Below, in pieces: positions 46,510 through 55,766 of a stretch of 64,000 nucleotides of DNA. The notes under the pieces are model-generated. The model worked only from the letters and a program-made list of their open reading frames with translations. It ran no database searches and was not told the DNA's origin. Position numbers and translations under genes: made by a program. Within the stretch, counting starts at the first letter, position 1. Each line of letters opens with the position of its first letter. Source of the DNA: Bacillus paralicheniformis (GTDB lineage Bacteria > Bacillota > Bacilli > Bacillales > Bacillaceae); assembly GCF_001042485.2 (NCBI RefSeq), contig NZ_LBMN02000006.1, positions 1 to 64,000 of the forward strand. Reading direction: 5' to 3'.

Positions 46510-48495
46510 TCATCCTTCCGATTTTAACTCTAGGAGCAAGTCGCGAAGCTCAGCGGCACGTTCAAAGTCAAGCGCTTTTGCGGCTTCCTTCATGTCGTTT
46601 TCCATTTGAGCGATCACTTTTTCCCGCTCTTTCTTCGTCATCTTCGAAAGCTTCGGCTCCTCTTTTGCTTGATATTCTTCCTGCTCTTCAGCAGCATGAG
46701 TTGCCCGGATGACGTCCCTGATCTTTTTGTTGATCGTTTTCGGCGTAATGCCGTGTTTATCATTATAGGCCTCCTGCTGTTCGCGGCGGCGCTTCGTTTC
46801 ATTGATTGCGATTTCCATTGAGTTGGTGATTTTGTCGGCATACATGATCACGCGGCCTTCGGCATTTCTGGCGGCGCGGCCGATTGTTTGGATGAGCGAA
46901 CGCTCAGACCGCAAAAAGCCTTCTTTGTCTGCATCAAGGATGGCGACAAGTGAAACCTCCGGAATATCGAGTCCTTCCCTCAGCAGGTTGATGCCAATGA
47001 GAACGTCATGCTTGCCGAGGCGAAGGTCGCGGATGATCTCGATCCGCTCCAGCGTTTTAATCTCGGAATGCAGGTACGTGACCTTGATTCCGATTTCTTT
47101 CAGATAATCCGTCAAATCCTCGGACATTTTTTTCGTCAACGTAGTGACGAGGACGCGTTCATTCCGCTCGATTCTCTGCTGGATTTCGCCGATCAGATCA
47201 TCGATCTGCCCTTCAATCGGCCTTACCTCAATGATCGGATCAAGCAGCCCCGTCGGCCGGATGATCTGCTCTACCATTTCAGGCGTATGCTCAAGTTCAT
47301 AAGGGCCCGGCGTAGCCGACACATACACGATGTTGTGAATGTGCTTTTCAAACTCTTCAAACCTGAGCGGACGGTTATCCAAAGCGGAAGGGAGCCTGAA
47401 TCCGTGATCGACGAGAACCTGTTTCCTCGCCTGGTCTCCGTTGTACATTCCTCTGATCTGCGGCATGGTGACATGCGACTCGTCTATGACCATCAGGAAA
47501 TCGTCCGGAAAGTAATCGAGCAGCGTATATGGAGTCGAACCTGCCGGACGAAGCGTCAAATGCCTTGAATAGTTTTCGATGCCCGAGCAAAAGCCCATTT
47601 CGCGCATCATTTCCAAATCGTATCTCGTCCGCTGTTCCAGACGCTGGGCTTCAAGGAGCTTGCCTTCTTCACGAAGCGCTTTAAGGCGCTCTTCCAGCTC
47701 CTCTTCAATGTTTATGATCGCTTTCTTCATCTTTTCTTCCCGCGTGACGAAGTGGGAAGCCGGGAAGATCGCGACGTGTTCCCTCTCCCCTAAAATTTCG
47801 CCTGTCAGGGCATCCACTTCCCTGATTCGTTCGATTTCGTCCCCGAAAAATTCAACCCGGATGCAGTGCTCATCCCTTGAAGCCGGGAAAATCTCGACGA
47901 CATCGCCGCGCACCCTGAATGTTCCGCGCTGAAAGTCGATATCATTCCGCGCATATTGGATGTCAACGAGCTTTCTGAGCAGCTCATTTCGCTCGATTTC
48001 CATTTCCGCTCTGAGCGAGAGCACCAGTTCCCTGTATTCCTCTGGGGAACCCAAGCCGTAAATACAAGAAACACTCGCCACAATGATGACATCTTTGCGT
48101 TCAAAAAGAGCAGACGTGGCAGAGTGCCTTAATTTATCAATCTCATCGTTAATGCTGGCATCTTTTTCGATAAATGTATCAGTCTGAGGCACGTAAGCTT
48201 CAGGCTGGTAATAGTCATAATAGCTGACAAAATATTCGACTGCGTTGTTTGGGAAAAATTCCTTAAACTCGCTGTACAGCTGTCCGGCGAGCGTTTTGTT
48301 GTGGGCGATGACGAGAGTCGGTTTGTTGACTTCTTTAATCACGTTTGACATCGTAAACGTCTTTCCTGTACCGGTCGCCCCCAAAAGCGTCTGATGCTTT
48401 CTGCCTTCATTGATTCCTTTGACAAGCTGATCAATCGCTTTCGGCTGATCCCCCTGGGGCTGATAATTCGAGACTAATTCAAAGCGGTCTTTCAC
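46510..48495 (-). CDS. uvrB: Excinuclease ABC subunit B
   Basis: 661 residues from a GTG with GGAGGC upstream. Walker [11 protein letters not shown] (about 39-48), beta-hairpin [15 protein letters not shown] (about 93-107) that probes DNA, helicase motifs including VDEBH-like [10 protein letters not shown] and IGRAARN, and a C-terminal UVR domain ([28 protein letters not shown]) for UvrC. Controlled by LexA through the box at 48562. Confidence 0.98.
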   Translation of the reverse strand: MKDRFELVSNYQPQGDQPKAIDQLVKGINEGRKHQTLLGATGTGKTFTMSNVIKEVNKPTLVIAHNKTLAGQLYSEFKEFFPNNAVEYFVSYYDYYQPEAYVPQTDTFIEKDASINDEIDKLRHSATSALFERKDVIIVASVSCIYGLGSPEEYRELVLSLRAEMEIERNELLRKLVDIQYARNDIDFQRGTFRVRGDVVEIFPASRDEHCIRVEFFGDEIERIREVDALTGEILGEREHVAIFPASHFVTREEKMKKAIINIEEELEERLKALREEGKLLEAQRLEQRTRYDLEMMREMGFCSGIENYSRHLTLRPAGSTPYTLLDYFPDDFLMVIDESHVTMPQIRGMYNGDQARKQVLVDHGFRLPSALDNRPLRFEEFEKHIHNIVYVSATPGPYELEHTPEMVEQIIRPTGLLDPIIEVRPIEGQIDDLIGEIQQRIERNERVLVTTLTKKMSEDLTDYLKEIGIKVTYLHSEIKTLERIEIIRDLRLGKHDVLIGINLLREGLDIPEVSLVAILDADKEGFLRSERSLIQTIGRAARNAEGRVIMYADKITNSMEIAINETKRRREQQEAYNDKHGITPKTINKKIRDVIRATHAAEEQEEYQAKEEPKLSKMTKKEREKVIAQMENDMKEAAKALDFERAAELRDLLLELKSEG

Positions 48496-48561
48496 AAAAA
48501 AGCCTCCGTTTCTTTACGAAATCTTCCTGCTTATTATTTTAACACACCCGAAGTAAAAATA

Positions 48562-48575
48562 CGAACTAAAGTTCG
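48562..48575. promoter_or_regulatory. LexA (DinR) box upstream of uvrBA
   Basis: CGAACTAAAGTTCG is a perfect match to the Bacillus SOS box CGAAC-N4-GTTCG, about 67 bases upstream of the uvrB start, so uvrBA is DNA-damage induced. Confidence 0.95.
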
Positions 48576-48617
48576 GTTTCTGTGTTTTCCCACAAAAGCC
48601 GGCCCTTCCTGATCTAT

Positions 48618-48652
48618 CAAAAAACCCCTCCTTTTTGTCATCAAAAGCAGGG
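48618..48652 (-). terminator. csbA terminator
   Basis: On the minus strand CCCTGCTTTT-GATGAC-AAAAAGGAGGG (one mismatch) followed by GTTTTTTG, about 25 bases after the csbA stop. Confidence 0.6.
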
Positions 48653-48678
48653 CTTTACGGCAATCATTCTTACGATTT

Positions 48679-48912
48679 CTATGAGTCTTCCTTCTTTTCG
48701 CCCGCCTTTTTCGCCGCATAGAGTGAACCGGCCACGAGCGAGACGATATCAAGTCCTACAATAAAAAAGGTTTCCGTATAACCTTTTAAATATGAAGCGA
48801 ACAACAGCGCTGCGGTCAGCGCAATCCCGACGTAATGGTTATAGGTCACCCTTGTAAAAAACAAGACAAGCAAGAAAGGAAATATCAGTGCAAAAACGGC
48901 TTTTGTAAACAC
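48679..48912 (-). CDS. csbA: Small membrane protein CsbA
   Basis: 77 residues from the GTG at 48912 (MFTKAVFALIFPFLLVLFF), six bases after GAGGAGG; an earlier GTG overlaps that site. Two to three membrane segments, KGYTETFFIVGLDIVSLVAGSLY and a basic/acidic tail. Known in B. subtilis as a sigma-B-controlled gene of unknown role, neighbouring uvrB. Here the clearest promoter is of sigma-A type (48946-48974). Confidence 0.92.
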   Translation of the reverse strand: MFTKAVFALIFPFLLVLFFTRVTYNHYVGIALTAALLFASYLKGYTETFFIVGLDIVSLVAGSLYAAKKAGEKKEDS

Positions 48913-48945
48913 AAAAACCCTCCTCACGTTTCTTGATCTTATTCG

Positions 48946-48974
48946 ATTATATTAAAGAACAAAGAAACGGACAA
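48946..48974 (-). promoter_or_regulatory. Sigma-A promoter of csbA
   Basis: On the minus strand TTGTCC (48969-48974), 17 bases, TATAAT (48946-48951), 33 bases before the csbA start. Confidence 0.75.
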
Positions 48975-49030
48975 ACATGGACACTCATTCATTTTGTCCA
49001 TTATCATGCCGCGTTATTCGGAATCAGACG

Positions 49031-49324
49031 TTAAAAGGCGAAAAAGAACGAGATTCCGGCTGCCAGGAGGTTCGGCATGGCGAAAACGGCGAGTGCGTTT
49101 GCCAGTTTGCCGTTCCACTCCCTGTGCTCCTTCGTTTCCGAATCGTGATTTCCCTTGAACCGGTCACCGCTGACAAATACGCCGGAACATAAAGCAGACA
49201 GCAGAATTGCGCCTAGTCCGGCGGATCCCGAAACTTTGAAAATCAACGTCCAATCCCCGGCCGCAGCCGAAATCAATACAGCTATCAAACAAACAAAAAC
49301 ACCGGCGAGAAAAGCCTTTTTCAT
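49031..49324 (-). CDS. DUF5316-like small membrane protein
   Basis: 97 residues from the ATG at 49324, eight bases after AAGGAG. About three hydrophobic segments (AFLAGVFVCLIAVLISAAAG; SGSAGLGAILLSALCSGVFVSG; ALAVFAMPNLLAAGISFFFAF) with the loop DRFKGNHDSETKEHREWNGK typical of the DUF5316 family of Bacilli. Function unknown. Single gene between csbA and minJ. Confidence 0.75.
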   Translation of the reverse strand: MKKAFLAGVFVCLIAVLISAAAGDWTLIFKVSGSAGLGAILLSALCSGVFVSGDRFKGNHDSETKEHREWNGKLANALAVFAMPNLLAAGISFFFAF

Positions 49325-49415
49325 CAATCATTCTCCTTCAATCGGTTCTATCCATCATCCTAGCGGAACGTTTTGTAAAAGACAACCAAAAAGATTCCCC
49401 AAAAGGAAAAGCAAA

Positions 49416-49440
49416 AGCGCCCGAAAAAGCGGCGCTTTAT
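49416..49440 (-). terminator. minJ terminator
   Basis: AAAGCGCC/GGCGCTTT stem with a nine-base loop just after the minJ stop; on the minus strand TTGCTTTT follows. Confidence 0.65.
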
Positions 49441-49449
49441 TAACATCAA

Positions 49450-50661
49450 TTATTCTGTTTCTTGTGAGGCGGCTGCCTCAGCGTGCTTCATCGCCGCATC
49501 CTCTTCTTTTACAAAGATGATGCCAAGCTCATGATGCTCTCCTTCATATGAAGCTCTTTGTTCAAAACGAATTTCATTGTTTAAACCGACGACTTCAAGT
49601 TTGAAGAAAGCACGGTTCTTTTGAAGCGCTTCGTAGAAGTCCGCCGCATTTTTCACTGAAATCCCGTTAACCTTCGTGATGATTTCGCCGATCTTGAGAC
49701 CGAGATCGGCTGCCGGCGTGTTCGGAATAATGCCGAGCACCACGAGCCCCTGGTCTCTCTTTGAAAAATGGAAAGGGGCGGAATTATCGTTCATCCGCTG
49801 TTTCCATGATAAAAAGGCCCTTCCTGCGATCGCCGCTCCGGCGGCAAGAGCGGCAAGCGGCGTCCACCATACGCTTCCGGCCGCGAGCAGCAGAATGATA
49901 ATACCAAGCACGCTGATGCGCTTCGCTGTAATTTTAATGCTTTCAATCGGAAGCGATCCTTGAACTCTTTGGCCGAAGCCGATGAAATAAGGAATCCAGA
50001 GGAGCTCAAAGCCTCCGTTAAATGACAGAACGGGCCACCACGGAACCGATGATTCGATCGCATGTCCCGGAATGAGAATGAACAACGGCAAAAGCCAGGT
50101 TCTGCCCGCAATCTGCTGGCCGATCGGGAGCCCTCTTTTGCTCATAACGATCGCAGGGGAAGTTTTGATATGTGCCGTTTTGTAGACGAGCACTCCTTCC
50201 GCTACCAACAGAAGTCCGAGCAAGACGGCAGCAGCCGGCCAATTCGCGAGGGACAGCTGCGGAAGTAATGCGTCAAGCGCTCCGAAACCGGTGTATTCGA
50301 TACATAAACCGGCGACGATGCTCACGCCAAGCGTATATGCCGCTGACAGCAGACTCTGTCTGAAAGTTAAAGCTGCGGCAACGCTGACCGCCGCTATTAA
50401 AACCAGCATACCCATCGGCAGATACAGCCCTAAGCCGAACGAAACAATGGACAGCACGAGTCCCGCCAAGAGTCCTTTAGAATATGTAAACTTAAACTCG
50501 TCATAAATATCTTCAATACGCGTATGAAACGTCTTTCTTTCACGTTTGATCCGGGCATAGCCGTAAGCAAGACTCATGATCATCATAAAATAGAAGAGCG
50601 GGTGCAGAAAAAACAATCCTGCTCCTTTTAAAAGTTCAATTAAGCTTTCTTCAACTGACAA
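49450..50661 (-). CDS. minJ: MinJ, topological determinant of cell division
   Basis: About 403 residues from a TTG at 50661, which has GGCGGTGA nine bases upstream and gives an N-terminus (MSVEESLIELLKGAGLFFLHP) like B. subtilis MinJ; the frame is open to 50685. About six to eight membrane segments (20-290) and a C-terminal PDZ domain (about 300-380: QGLVVLGIIPNTPAADLGLKIGEIITKVNG). Bridges DivIVA and MinD so that MinCD acts at new poles. Overlap with nearby swrA ties it to the motility/division cluster. Confidence 0.92.
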   Translation of the reverse strand: MSVEESLIELLKGAGLFFLHPLFYFMMIMSLAYGYARIKRERKTFHTRIEDIYDEFKFTYSKGLLAGLVLSIVSFGLGLYLPMGMLVLIAAVSVAAALTFRQSLLSAAYTLGVSIVAGLCIEYTGFGALDALLPQLSLANWPAAAVLLGLLLVAEGVLVYKTAHIKTSPAIVMSKRGLPIGQQIAGRTWLLPLFILIPGHAIESSVPWWPVLSFNGGFELLWIPYFIGFGQRVQGSLPIESIKITAKRISVLGIIILLLAAGSVWWTPLAALAAGAAIAGRAFLSWKQRMNDNSAPFHFSKRDQGLVVLGIIPNTPAADLGLKIGEIITKVNGISVKNAADFYEALQKNRAFFKLEVVGLNNEIRFEQRASYEGEHHELGIIFVKEEDAAMKHAEAAASQETE

Positions 50662-50958
50662 GGGAACGTTCACCGCCTCAGCCAAGCATTTCAGGCCGCC
50701 TTAAATACGGCAGCTTTTTAACGTTGGATATTTTAGGGAAACCCAGCTTGTCTAAAGCGTCGGCACGAGGAAATGACGTGCGGCCGTTCAGGCGGGATGC
50801 CTGAGCCGTCAGCCGCAGAAACTTTCGTCATGATGCTTTAACGCCGGTGCTTTTTAAGCGCATTCGTGACGACAAATGCTGGCACCTTTAGGCAAGCTGG
50901 TGCATTTTATTATTATTCTAACAAATAATAAAATGCTTGGGTATGGTAAACGTGAGGT
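50662..50958. other. swrA-minJ intergenic region with an open-frame remnant
   Basis: About 300 bases. The minus strand keeps a start-less 48-codon frame from about 50827 to the TGA at 50678 (KFLRLTAQASRLNGRTSFPRA...LPYLRRPEMLG) directly before minJ, and forms several short hairpins. At 50904-50938 an AT-rich near-palindrome (GCATTTTATTATT...AATAATAATAAAATGC) follows swrA and may end its transcript. No intact gene. Confidence 0.5.
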
Positions 50959-51312
50959 TTATTTCTCCTGGCTCATCCAAAGCGTCACATTCGACAAAGA
51001 AAAGTCTTTCAGGTAATGATTGACTTCGACATCTAGAATATCTCCTATCAGCTGCATTGACCGCTTGATATCGGTCAGATTGATGCCGAGCCGCTTGTGG
51101 TTGTCCATCAAGTAGTTGAAATAAAGTTCCGCGCAATCCTCATTGATATCCTCCACACTTTCGACCGAAGTGTAGTTTACGAGGTATCTGCTGAACAGCA
51201 TAAGCAACCCTACTGCCTTTGTAGCGGAAAACGTAACGTCTTGTGATCGAACTTTTAACTGCTCCACTAATTCATAGTATTTTTTCTCTCTCACAATACT
51301 TGCCCTTTTCAA
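50959..51312 (-). CDS. swrA: SwrA, master activator of flagellar motility
   Basis: 117 residues from a TTG with GGGGGT upstream, full length and intact, unlike B. subtilis 168, where a homopolymer slip inactivates it. Sequence MKRASIVREKKYYELVEQLKVRSQDVTFSATKAVGLLML ... LSNVTLWMSQEK matches the family throughout. With DegU it activates the fla/che operon and swarming, and it is removed by LonA with SmiA. An intact copy suggests swarming ability is retained. Confidence 0.94.
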   Translation of the reverse strand: MKRASIVREKKYYELVEQLKVRSQDVTFSATKAVGLLMLFSRYLVNYTSVESVEDINEDCAELYFNYLMDNHKRLGINLTDIKRSMQLIGDILDVEVNHYLKDFSLSNVTLWMSQEK

Positions 51313-51639
51313 TCGTGTACCCCCATTTATTATTTATATATAAGAAAAGCGCAAGCGTCAGACGACTCCACCAACAGAGACGAAGAACGCAAACCGCGCT
51401 AACATTCTCCGCAAAAAAAATGCACACATTATAATTCTTGAAAAAGCTTTGGTTCTATTTTAAAAAGTTTTCCTTAGTTATACAACTTGCAAAAGTTACA
51501 TTTTTACTGCATCTTTACATCCTTATAAAGTCTCCCATACACTTATGTTATCGGGTCAATTCTATTCATTATGAATGTTTTTTTTATGAAAAAACAAAAA
51601 TTTTAGGTAAAAAGATTGAGAATTTATTTTCTGAGAATA
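51313..51639. other. Intergenic region upstream of swrA
   Basis: About 330 AT-rich bases. The minus strand should carry the swrA promoter; TATATA near 51337 is a possible -10 without a good -35. An 89-codon plus-strand frame at 51438-51707 is Phe/Lys-rich low-complexity reading through the ctpB terminator and is not convincing. Confidence 0.45.
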
Positions 51640-51676
51640 AAAAAAGTGAGGACATCCTGTGTCCTCACTTTTTGTT
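51640..51676 (-). terminator. ctpB terminator
   Basis: AAAAAGTGAGGACA-TCCTG-TGTCCTCACTTTTT stem overlapping the ctpB stop codon, followed on the minus strand by TTATTCTC. Confidence 0.8.
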
Positions 51677-53083
51677 AAACAGCACTTTTAATGCGGTTTG
51701 CAGCTGAAGATCGTTCTTTTCTTTCATCTTTTTCTCTTCAATCCGCAGGTTCATTGTATTTGCCGTTTTTTGGTCAATGATGCCCGTTTGTTTCAGCTTG
51801 TTTTCAGCCTGAAACGCCATGACGGCTTTTTTTGTGCCTTTACTGTAATAGCCGTCTTCCCGGCCGGGGACAAACCCGAGTCCTTTCAGCAGGTGCTGTG
51901 CCCGCTTAATTTCATTGTTGTTCATATCCGGCTTGAGAGGCTCCTTCAGCTGTACAGGCCCCACCGAGAAATATGCAGGCTGGGCGACTGGAACGGTCGG
52001 CTGAATTCCCTGCTTATGGATCCAATTCCCTTTAGGCGTCAGCCATTTATACAGCGTCAGCTTAATATTGCTTCCGTCTCCCATCGGAACCGCTTGCTGG
52101 ACGGTTCCCTTTCCAAAGGAAGGATCGCCCACCACGTCGTAACCCTCGGCTTCTTTTAATGCACCTGCAAGAATTTCCGACGCTGAAGCGCTGCCCTTGT
52201 CCGTAATCACGCTCACAGGATATGGTTTTTTCTCTTTTAATTTTGAAAAGTATTGTTTTTTATTTCCGTTTCTTTCGGCGATTTGTATATATGGATGATC
52301 TTTTGTCACAAAATGTTTTAAAATGTCTTCAACGCTTTGCAAGTATCCGCCCGGATTGCCTCTTACATCCAAAACGAGCCCTTTTATTCCCTTTTTCTCA
52401 AGCTTTTTCAGTTCAGCAGTAAAATCTTTTGCCGTATGTTCGGAAAAGGAAGATATTGCGATATAGCCGACAGGTTTGTCCTGTATTTTTTTAATGGAAG
52501 CAAATACCGTTTCCAGCGGAATTTCATCGCGCTTAATTGTAAATGTCAGCTGATCTTTCATGCCGGGCCGATGAACTTTCAGCGTAACCGTCGACCCCTT
52601 TTTGCCCCTGATCTTTAATACGGCGTCATTCAAATCCATTCCGGCCATGGAATCGCCGTCGATACTGATGATTTCATCGTTCGGCTTTAATCCGGCTTTC
52701 TCTGCCGGAGACTGTTTAAAAGGAGAAACGATAATGATTTTCCTGTCTTCCATTCCGATTTCTGCGCCGATTCCTTCAAAAGAGGAATCAAGGGAATCTG
52801 AAAACCGCTTTGCCGTCTGTTTATCCATATAAACCGAGTATGGGTCATTCAATGTTGAAAGCATGCCCTGTATGGCTCCTTCCAACAGCTTTTCCCTGTC
52901 GACCTGCTCTACATATTCATTTGAAATCAGGTCATACGCTTTCTCAATTTTCTCCAATTCGTTTCTGACGGCAGCCGCTGATGCTTTTGGAACGGCATCA
53001 TGAAACGGAATCGGACCGGCGCCTGTTACCAAGCCGCATAACAGGCTGAGCGCAATGATGAGCCGTGCAATCTTCTGATTCAT
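51665..53083 (-). CDS. ctpB: Carboxyl-terminal processing protease CtpB
   Basis: 472 residues: signal sequence (about 1-25), PDZ domain (about 100-180: GLKPNDEIISIDGDSMAGM), S41 peptidase domain with Ser in ITDKGSASASEILAGAL (about 300) and Lys in PSFGKGTVQQAVP (about 325), and a C-terminal peptidoglycan-binding domain (about 385-450: IKRAQHLLKGLGFVPGREDGYYSKGTKKAVMAFQ). In B. subtilis it cleaves SpoIVFA and SpoIVFB partners in the intermembrane space to trigger sigma-K activation. Confidence 0.94.
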   Translation of the reverse strand: MNQKIARLIIALSLLCGLVTGAGPIPFHDAVPKASAAAVRNELEKIEKAYDLISNEYVEQVDREKLLEGAIQGMLSTLNDPYSVYMDKQTAKRFSDSLDSSFEGIGAEIGMEDRKIIIVSPFKQSPAEKAGLKPNDEIISIDGDSMAGMDLNDAVLKIRGKKGSTVTLKVHRPGMKDQLTFTIKRDEIPLETVFASIKKIQDKPVGYIAISSFSEHTAKDFTAELKKLEKKGIKGLVLDVRGNPGGYLQSVEDILKHFVTKDHPYIQIAERNGNKKQYFSKLKEKKPYPVSVITDKGSASASEILAGALKEAEGYDVVGDPSFGKGTVQQAVPMGDGSNIKLTLYKWLTPKGNWIHKQGIQPTVPVAQPAYFSVGPVQLKEPLKPDMNNNEIKRAQHLLKGLGFVPGREDGYYSKGTKKAVMAFQAENKLKQTGIIDQKTANTMNLRIEEKKMKEKNDLQLQTALKVLFNKK

Positions 53084-53185
53084 CCTATACCTCCTCTTCT
53101 GCCTGCACTATATTTTGTTGCTTGAAGTATTATGCGCAAAAACCGCCCGTATCATGTAATCGATTTTCCATTCACAGCAAAAAAA

Positions 53186-53208
53186 CTGCCGGATTGCCGG
53201 CAGCTTTT
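53186..53208 (-). terminator. Terminator of the tartrate dehydrogenase-like gene
   Basis: CTGCCGG-ATTG-CCGGCAG stem; on the minus strand six T residues follow, five bases after the gene's stop. Confidence 0.75.
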
Positions 53209-53210
53209 GC

Positions 53211-54269
53211 TTATATAGTCTTCACACGCTTGATGATTTCTTCTGTCACTTCATCCGTCGTACTTGAACCGCCGATATCAGGCGTCAAGTAACCGCTTTT
53301 TAGAACGTCTTCGATCACGTCAAGCAATCTGGCACCGAGTTCTTCTTCTCCAAAATGATCAAGCATCATTTTAGCCGTCCAAATTTGGCCGATCGGGTTT
53401 GCAATTCCTTTGCCGATAATATCCGGGGCAGAGCCGTGCACAGGCTCAAACATGGACGGATATTTGCCGTTTACATTGATATTGGCGGCCGGTGCCACGC
53501 CTATACTCCCCATAATCGCCGCCCCGATATCGGTCAAAATATCACCGAATAAGTTGCTGGCAACAATGACGTCAAGCTTCTCCGGCTTCGTTACAAAAAA
53601 GGCCGACAGCGCGTCAATGTGCTGCGAATCAGCGGTAATGCCAGGGTAGTCTTTTGCCGTGTTCGCAAAGACTTCATCCCAAAAAGGCATTGAATATACG
53701 ATTCCGTTCGATTTTGTTGCGCTTGTGACATGCTTTTTCCGTTTAGCCGCCAACTCAAATGCAAAGCGCATCGCCCTCTCCGCCCCTTTTCTTGAAAAAA
53801 CGGCATTTTGGATGGCGATTTCATCTTCATCTCTGAAGATTCTGCCTCCGATCGAGCTGTATTCCCCTTCACTGTTTTCCCTGACGACAAGAAGATCGAA
53901 ATCTTTTGGATTGGCCAGCGGAGACTTGATTCCTTGCAAATATTTCGCAGGTCTAACATTGATGACCTGTTCAAATTCGCGGCGGATTTTAATGAGCAGC
54001 CCCCATAGGGAAATATGGTCGGGGACAAGCTTGCTGTTTCCTACCGCTCCAAGGAAGATGCTGTCGAACTCTTTCAGCTGCTCCATACCGTCATCGGGCA
54101 TCATTTCCCCGTGTTCCAAATAATACTCGCAGCTGTATGGAAACTCCGTAAACCGAAATGAGAGTCCTCCGTGAACATCAGAAACCGCTTTCAAAACTCG
54201 CTGTGCAGCAGGTACGACTTCTTTTCCTACTCCGTCACCGGGTATGCTGGCAATGTTGAATACTTTCAT
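53211..54269 (-). CDS. Tartrate dehydrogenase/decarboxylase-like NAD-dependent enzyme
   Basis: 352 residues of the isocitrate/isopropylmalate dehydrogenase family: N-terminal IASIPGDGVGKEVV, substrate Arg set in LLIKIRREFEQVINVRPAKYL (about 93-113), VVRENSEGEYSSIGG (about 130-145), metal Asp in ASNLFGDILTDIGAAIMG (about 233-250) and NAD contact EPVHGSAPDIIGKGIANP. The lack of the LeuB or Icd signature and the N-terminus favour tartrate dehydrogenase (TtuC, B. subtilis YcsA). In B. subtilis ycsA lies elsewhere, so this copy breaks the local order. Single gene. Confidence 0.85.
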   Translation of the reverse strand: MKVFNIASIPGDGVGKEVVPAAQRVLKAVSDVHGGLSFRFTEFPYSCEYYLEHGEMMPDDGMEQLKEFDSIFLGAVGNSKLVPDHISLWGLLIKIRREFEQVINVRPAKYLQGIKSPLANPKDFDLLVVRENSEGEYSSIGGRIFRDEDEIAIQNAVFSRKGAERAMRFAFELAAKRKKHVTSATKSNGIVYSMPFWDEVFANTAKDYPGITADSQHIDALSAFFVTKPEKLDVIVASNLFGDILTDIGAAIMGSIGVAPAANINVNGKYPSMFEPVHGSAPDIIGKGIANPIGQIWTAKMMLDHFGEEELGARLLDVIEDVLKSGYLTPDIGGSSTTDEVTEEIIKRVKTI

Positions 54270-54379
54270 TAGATCATCCCCTATTCAAATAGTCGACTGT
54301 CGACAGGTGTCACTTTCATTCTATACCTTGTGTTATTTTCTGACAAGAACAAATTTTGAAGCATCTCGATTTGAATAAC
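54270..54379. promoter_or_regulatory. Upstream region of the dehydrogenase with a GTCGAC repeat
   Basis: Just upstream of the start (about 54291-54303) GTCGACTGTCGAC places two GTCGAC palindromes one base apart, forming a 13-bp symmetric site. It could be an operator; no regulator is encoded next to it. Confidence 0.4.
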
Positions 54380-54420
54380 AAAAAGCCGATTCGGTCCATT
54401 TCCGGACGAATCGGCTTTCA
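54380..54420 (-). terminator. Terminator of the ftsE-ftsX-M23 unit
   Basis: AAAGCCGATTCGGTCC-ATTTCC-GGACGAATCGGCTTT, a long stem, followed on the minus strand by TTGTT, at the end of the M23 gene. Confidence 0.8.
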
Positions 54421-54423
54421 TTT

Positions 54424-55674
54424 TTAAAGCGGTATATAATTGGCCGGGTCAACAGCATTGGATTTCGCGTTGTTCCAAAGGCCTTTATGAATTTCAAAGT
54501 GAAGATGCTGCCCGTAGGATTGGCCTGTATTTCCCATCGTTCCGATCACTTGTCCCTGTTCAACACGCTGGCCTGTCTGCACTTTAATCGAAGACATGTG
54601 AGCGTAGACCGTCTGATATGTTTGCCCGTTGATATTATGGGTAATAAACACAACATTGCCGTAGCTGGACGAGTAATGGGCGTTATAGACCGTTCCGGCG
54701 GCTGCCGCATGAATCGGAACACCTGAACCGCGCTTGGCGATATCTACGCCGAAGTGATTCCCGAGCGAACGATTTCCGAACCCGGAAGTAAATGTGCCGG
54801 AAGCAGGACGGATAAAGCCTGAGCTGCTTGGTGCCGACGGTTTAGAAGAAGAGGCTTCCGATTGGCCGCTTGAAGCCCGGCGGCTCGCTTCAGCTTCCTG
54901 CTTTTTCCGATGCGCCTCTTCAGCTTTGATCGCTTCATCCTGACGCTTTAAAATTTCTGCTTCATTTTCGAGTGAACCAAGTTCTTCATGCGCATGATCT
55001 TTATCTTGCTTCACTTTTTTCATGACGTTTGCTTTCTCTTTTTGCTGCTTGTCGAGCGTCTTTTTTAAATCTTCCAGGTCTTTGAGCGCTTTTTCAAGGC
55101 TTTCAAGATCCTTGCTCAGCTTTGTCTCCTTTTCCTCAACAAGCTGAAGATCGCGCTTTTGCTCTTCCATCAGGTCTTTATCAGCTTCGACAATTGTCGA
55201 AACCGCACCCGCACGGCTGATGAAATCCCCAAAGCTTTTCGAGCCGAGAAGCACATCTATGTATTGAACGGAACCGCCGTTTTCCTGCATGGAGCGAACC
55301 CGGTCTTTCAATATTTTATTGCGTTTTTCAATCTTTTCTTTAAGCTTTTTGATTTGCTTTTTCAGCTCTTCAATGCTTTTCTTTGTTTGGTCGATTTCTT
55401 CGTTTTTCTTTTCCAGCTTTTCATTCGTGTTCGTCATCTGACGGTCGATTTTCTCGATCTCGCTTTTCAGGCCTGCTTCTTTTGATTCAAGCTTTGAAAG
55501 CTCCTGTTTCTTTTTCTCGAGTTTTGACTCGTTTTCAGATTTCTTGCTTTGAACGTCGCTCTTTTCTTTCTCCAAGTCTTCATAAGCTAAAGCATGGTTG
55601 CTTTTTAGGGGGATCAGCACTGCCGACGATCCGAGCACAGCGGTCAGCCCCAGCGTCATAAGCTTTCTTTTCAA
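54424..55674 (-). CDS. EnvC-like coiled-coil M23 peptidase of the FtsEX system
   Basis: 416 residues: signal peptide (about 1-30), two long coiled-coil stretches (about 35-130 and 170-260: KLEKKKQELSKLESKEAGLKSEIEKI..., EEQKRDLQLVEEKETKLSK) of the CwlO/PcsB/EnvC type, a Ser-rich linker, and an M23 LytM domain (about 290-416) with intact zinc ligands HFGVDIA and HLHFEIH. Intact ligands suggest an active glycyl/D,D-endopeptidase rather than a pure activator. It lies directly after ftsX; B. subtilis has ctpB there and uses CwlO encoded elsewhere. Confidence 0.87.
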   Translation of the reverse strand: MKRKLMTLGLTAVLGSSAVLIPLKSNHALAYEDLEKEKSDVQSKKSENESKLEKKKQELSKLESKEAGLKSEIEKIDRQMTNTNEKLEKKNEEIDQTKKSIEELKKQIKKLKEKIEKRNKILKDRVRSMQENGGSVQYIDVLLGSKSFGDFISRAGAVSTIVEADKDLMEEQKRDLQLVEEKETKLSKDLESLEKALKDLEDLKKTLDKQQKEKANVMKKVKQDKDHAHEELGSLENEAEILKRQDEAIKAEEAHRKKQEAEASRRASSGQSEASSSKPSAPSSSGFIRPASGTFTSGFGNRSLGNHFGVDIAKRGSGVPIHAAAAGTVYNAHYSSSYGNVVFITHNINGQTYQTVYAHMSSIKVQTGQRVEQGQVIGTMGNTGQSYGQHLHFEIHKGLWNNAKSNAVDPANYIPL

Positions 55675-55766
55675 CCTTGGTTCCTCCTTGCCTTCAGAAT
55701 CAAGGGAGCCCGGCGCTTTGCAGGCATCCCAGCTTTAAACATGATACAACCGGCGAGAGCGCCGGT

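Noticed and set aside
50700..50900. Cyclic-di-GMP or other known riboswitch before minJ
   Set aside because: The hairpins do not match the conserved cores I know, and part of the region reads as a protein remnant.
51438..51707. 89-codon plus-strand open frame
   Set aside because: Low-complexity Phe/Lys-rich translation, no ribosome site, and it reads through the ctpB terminator and into ctpB.
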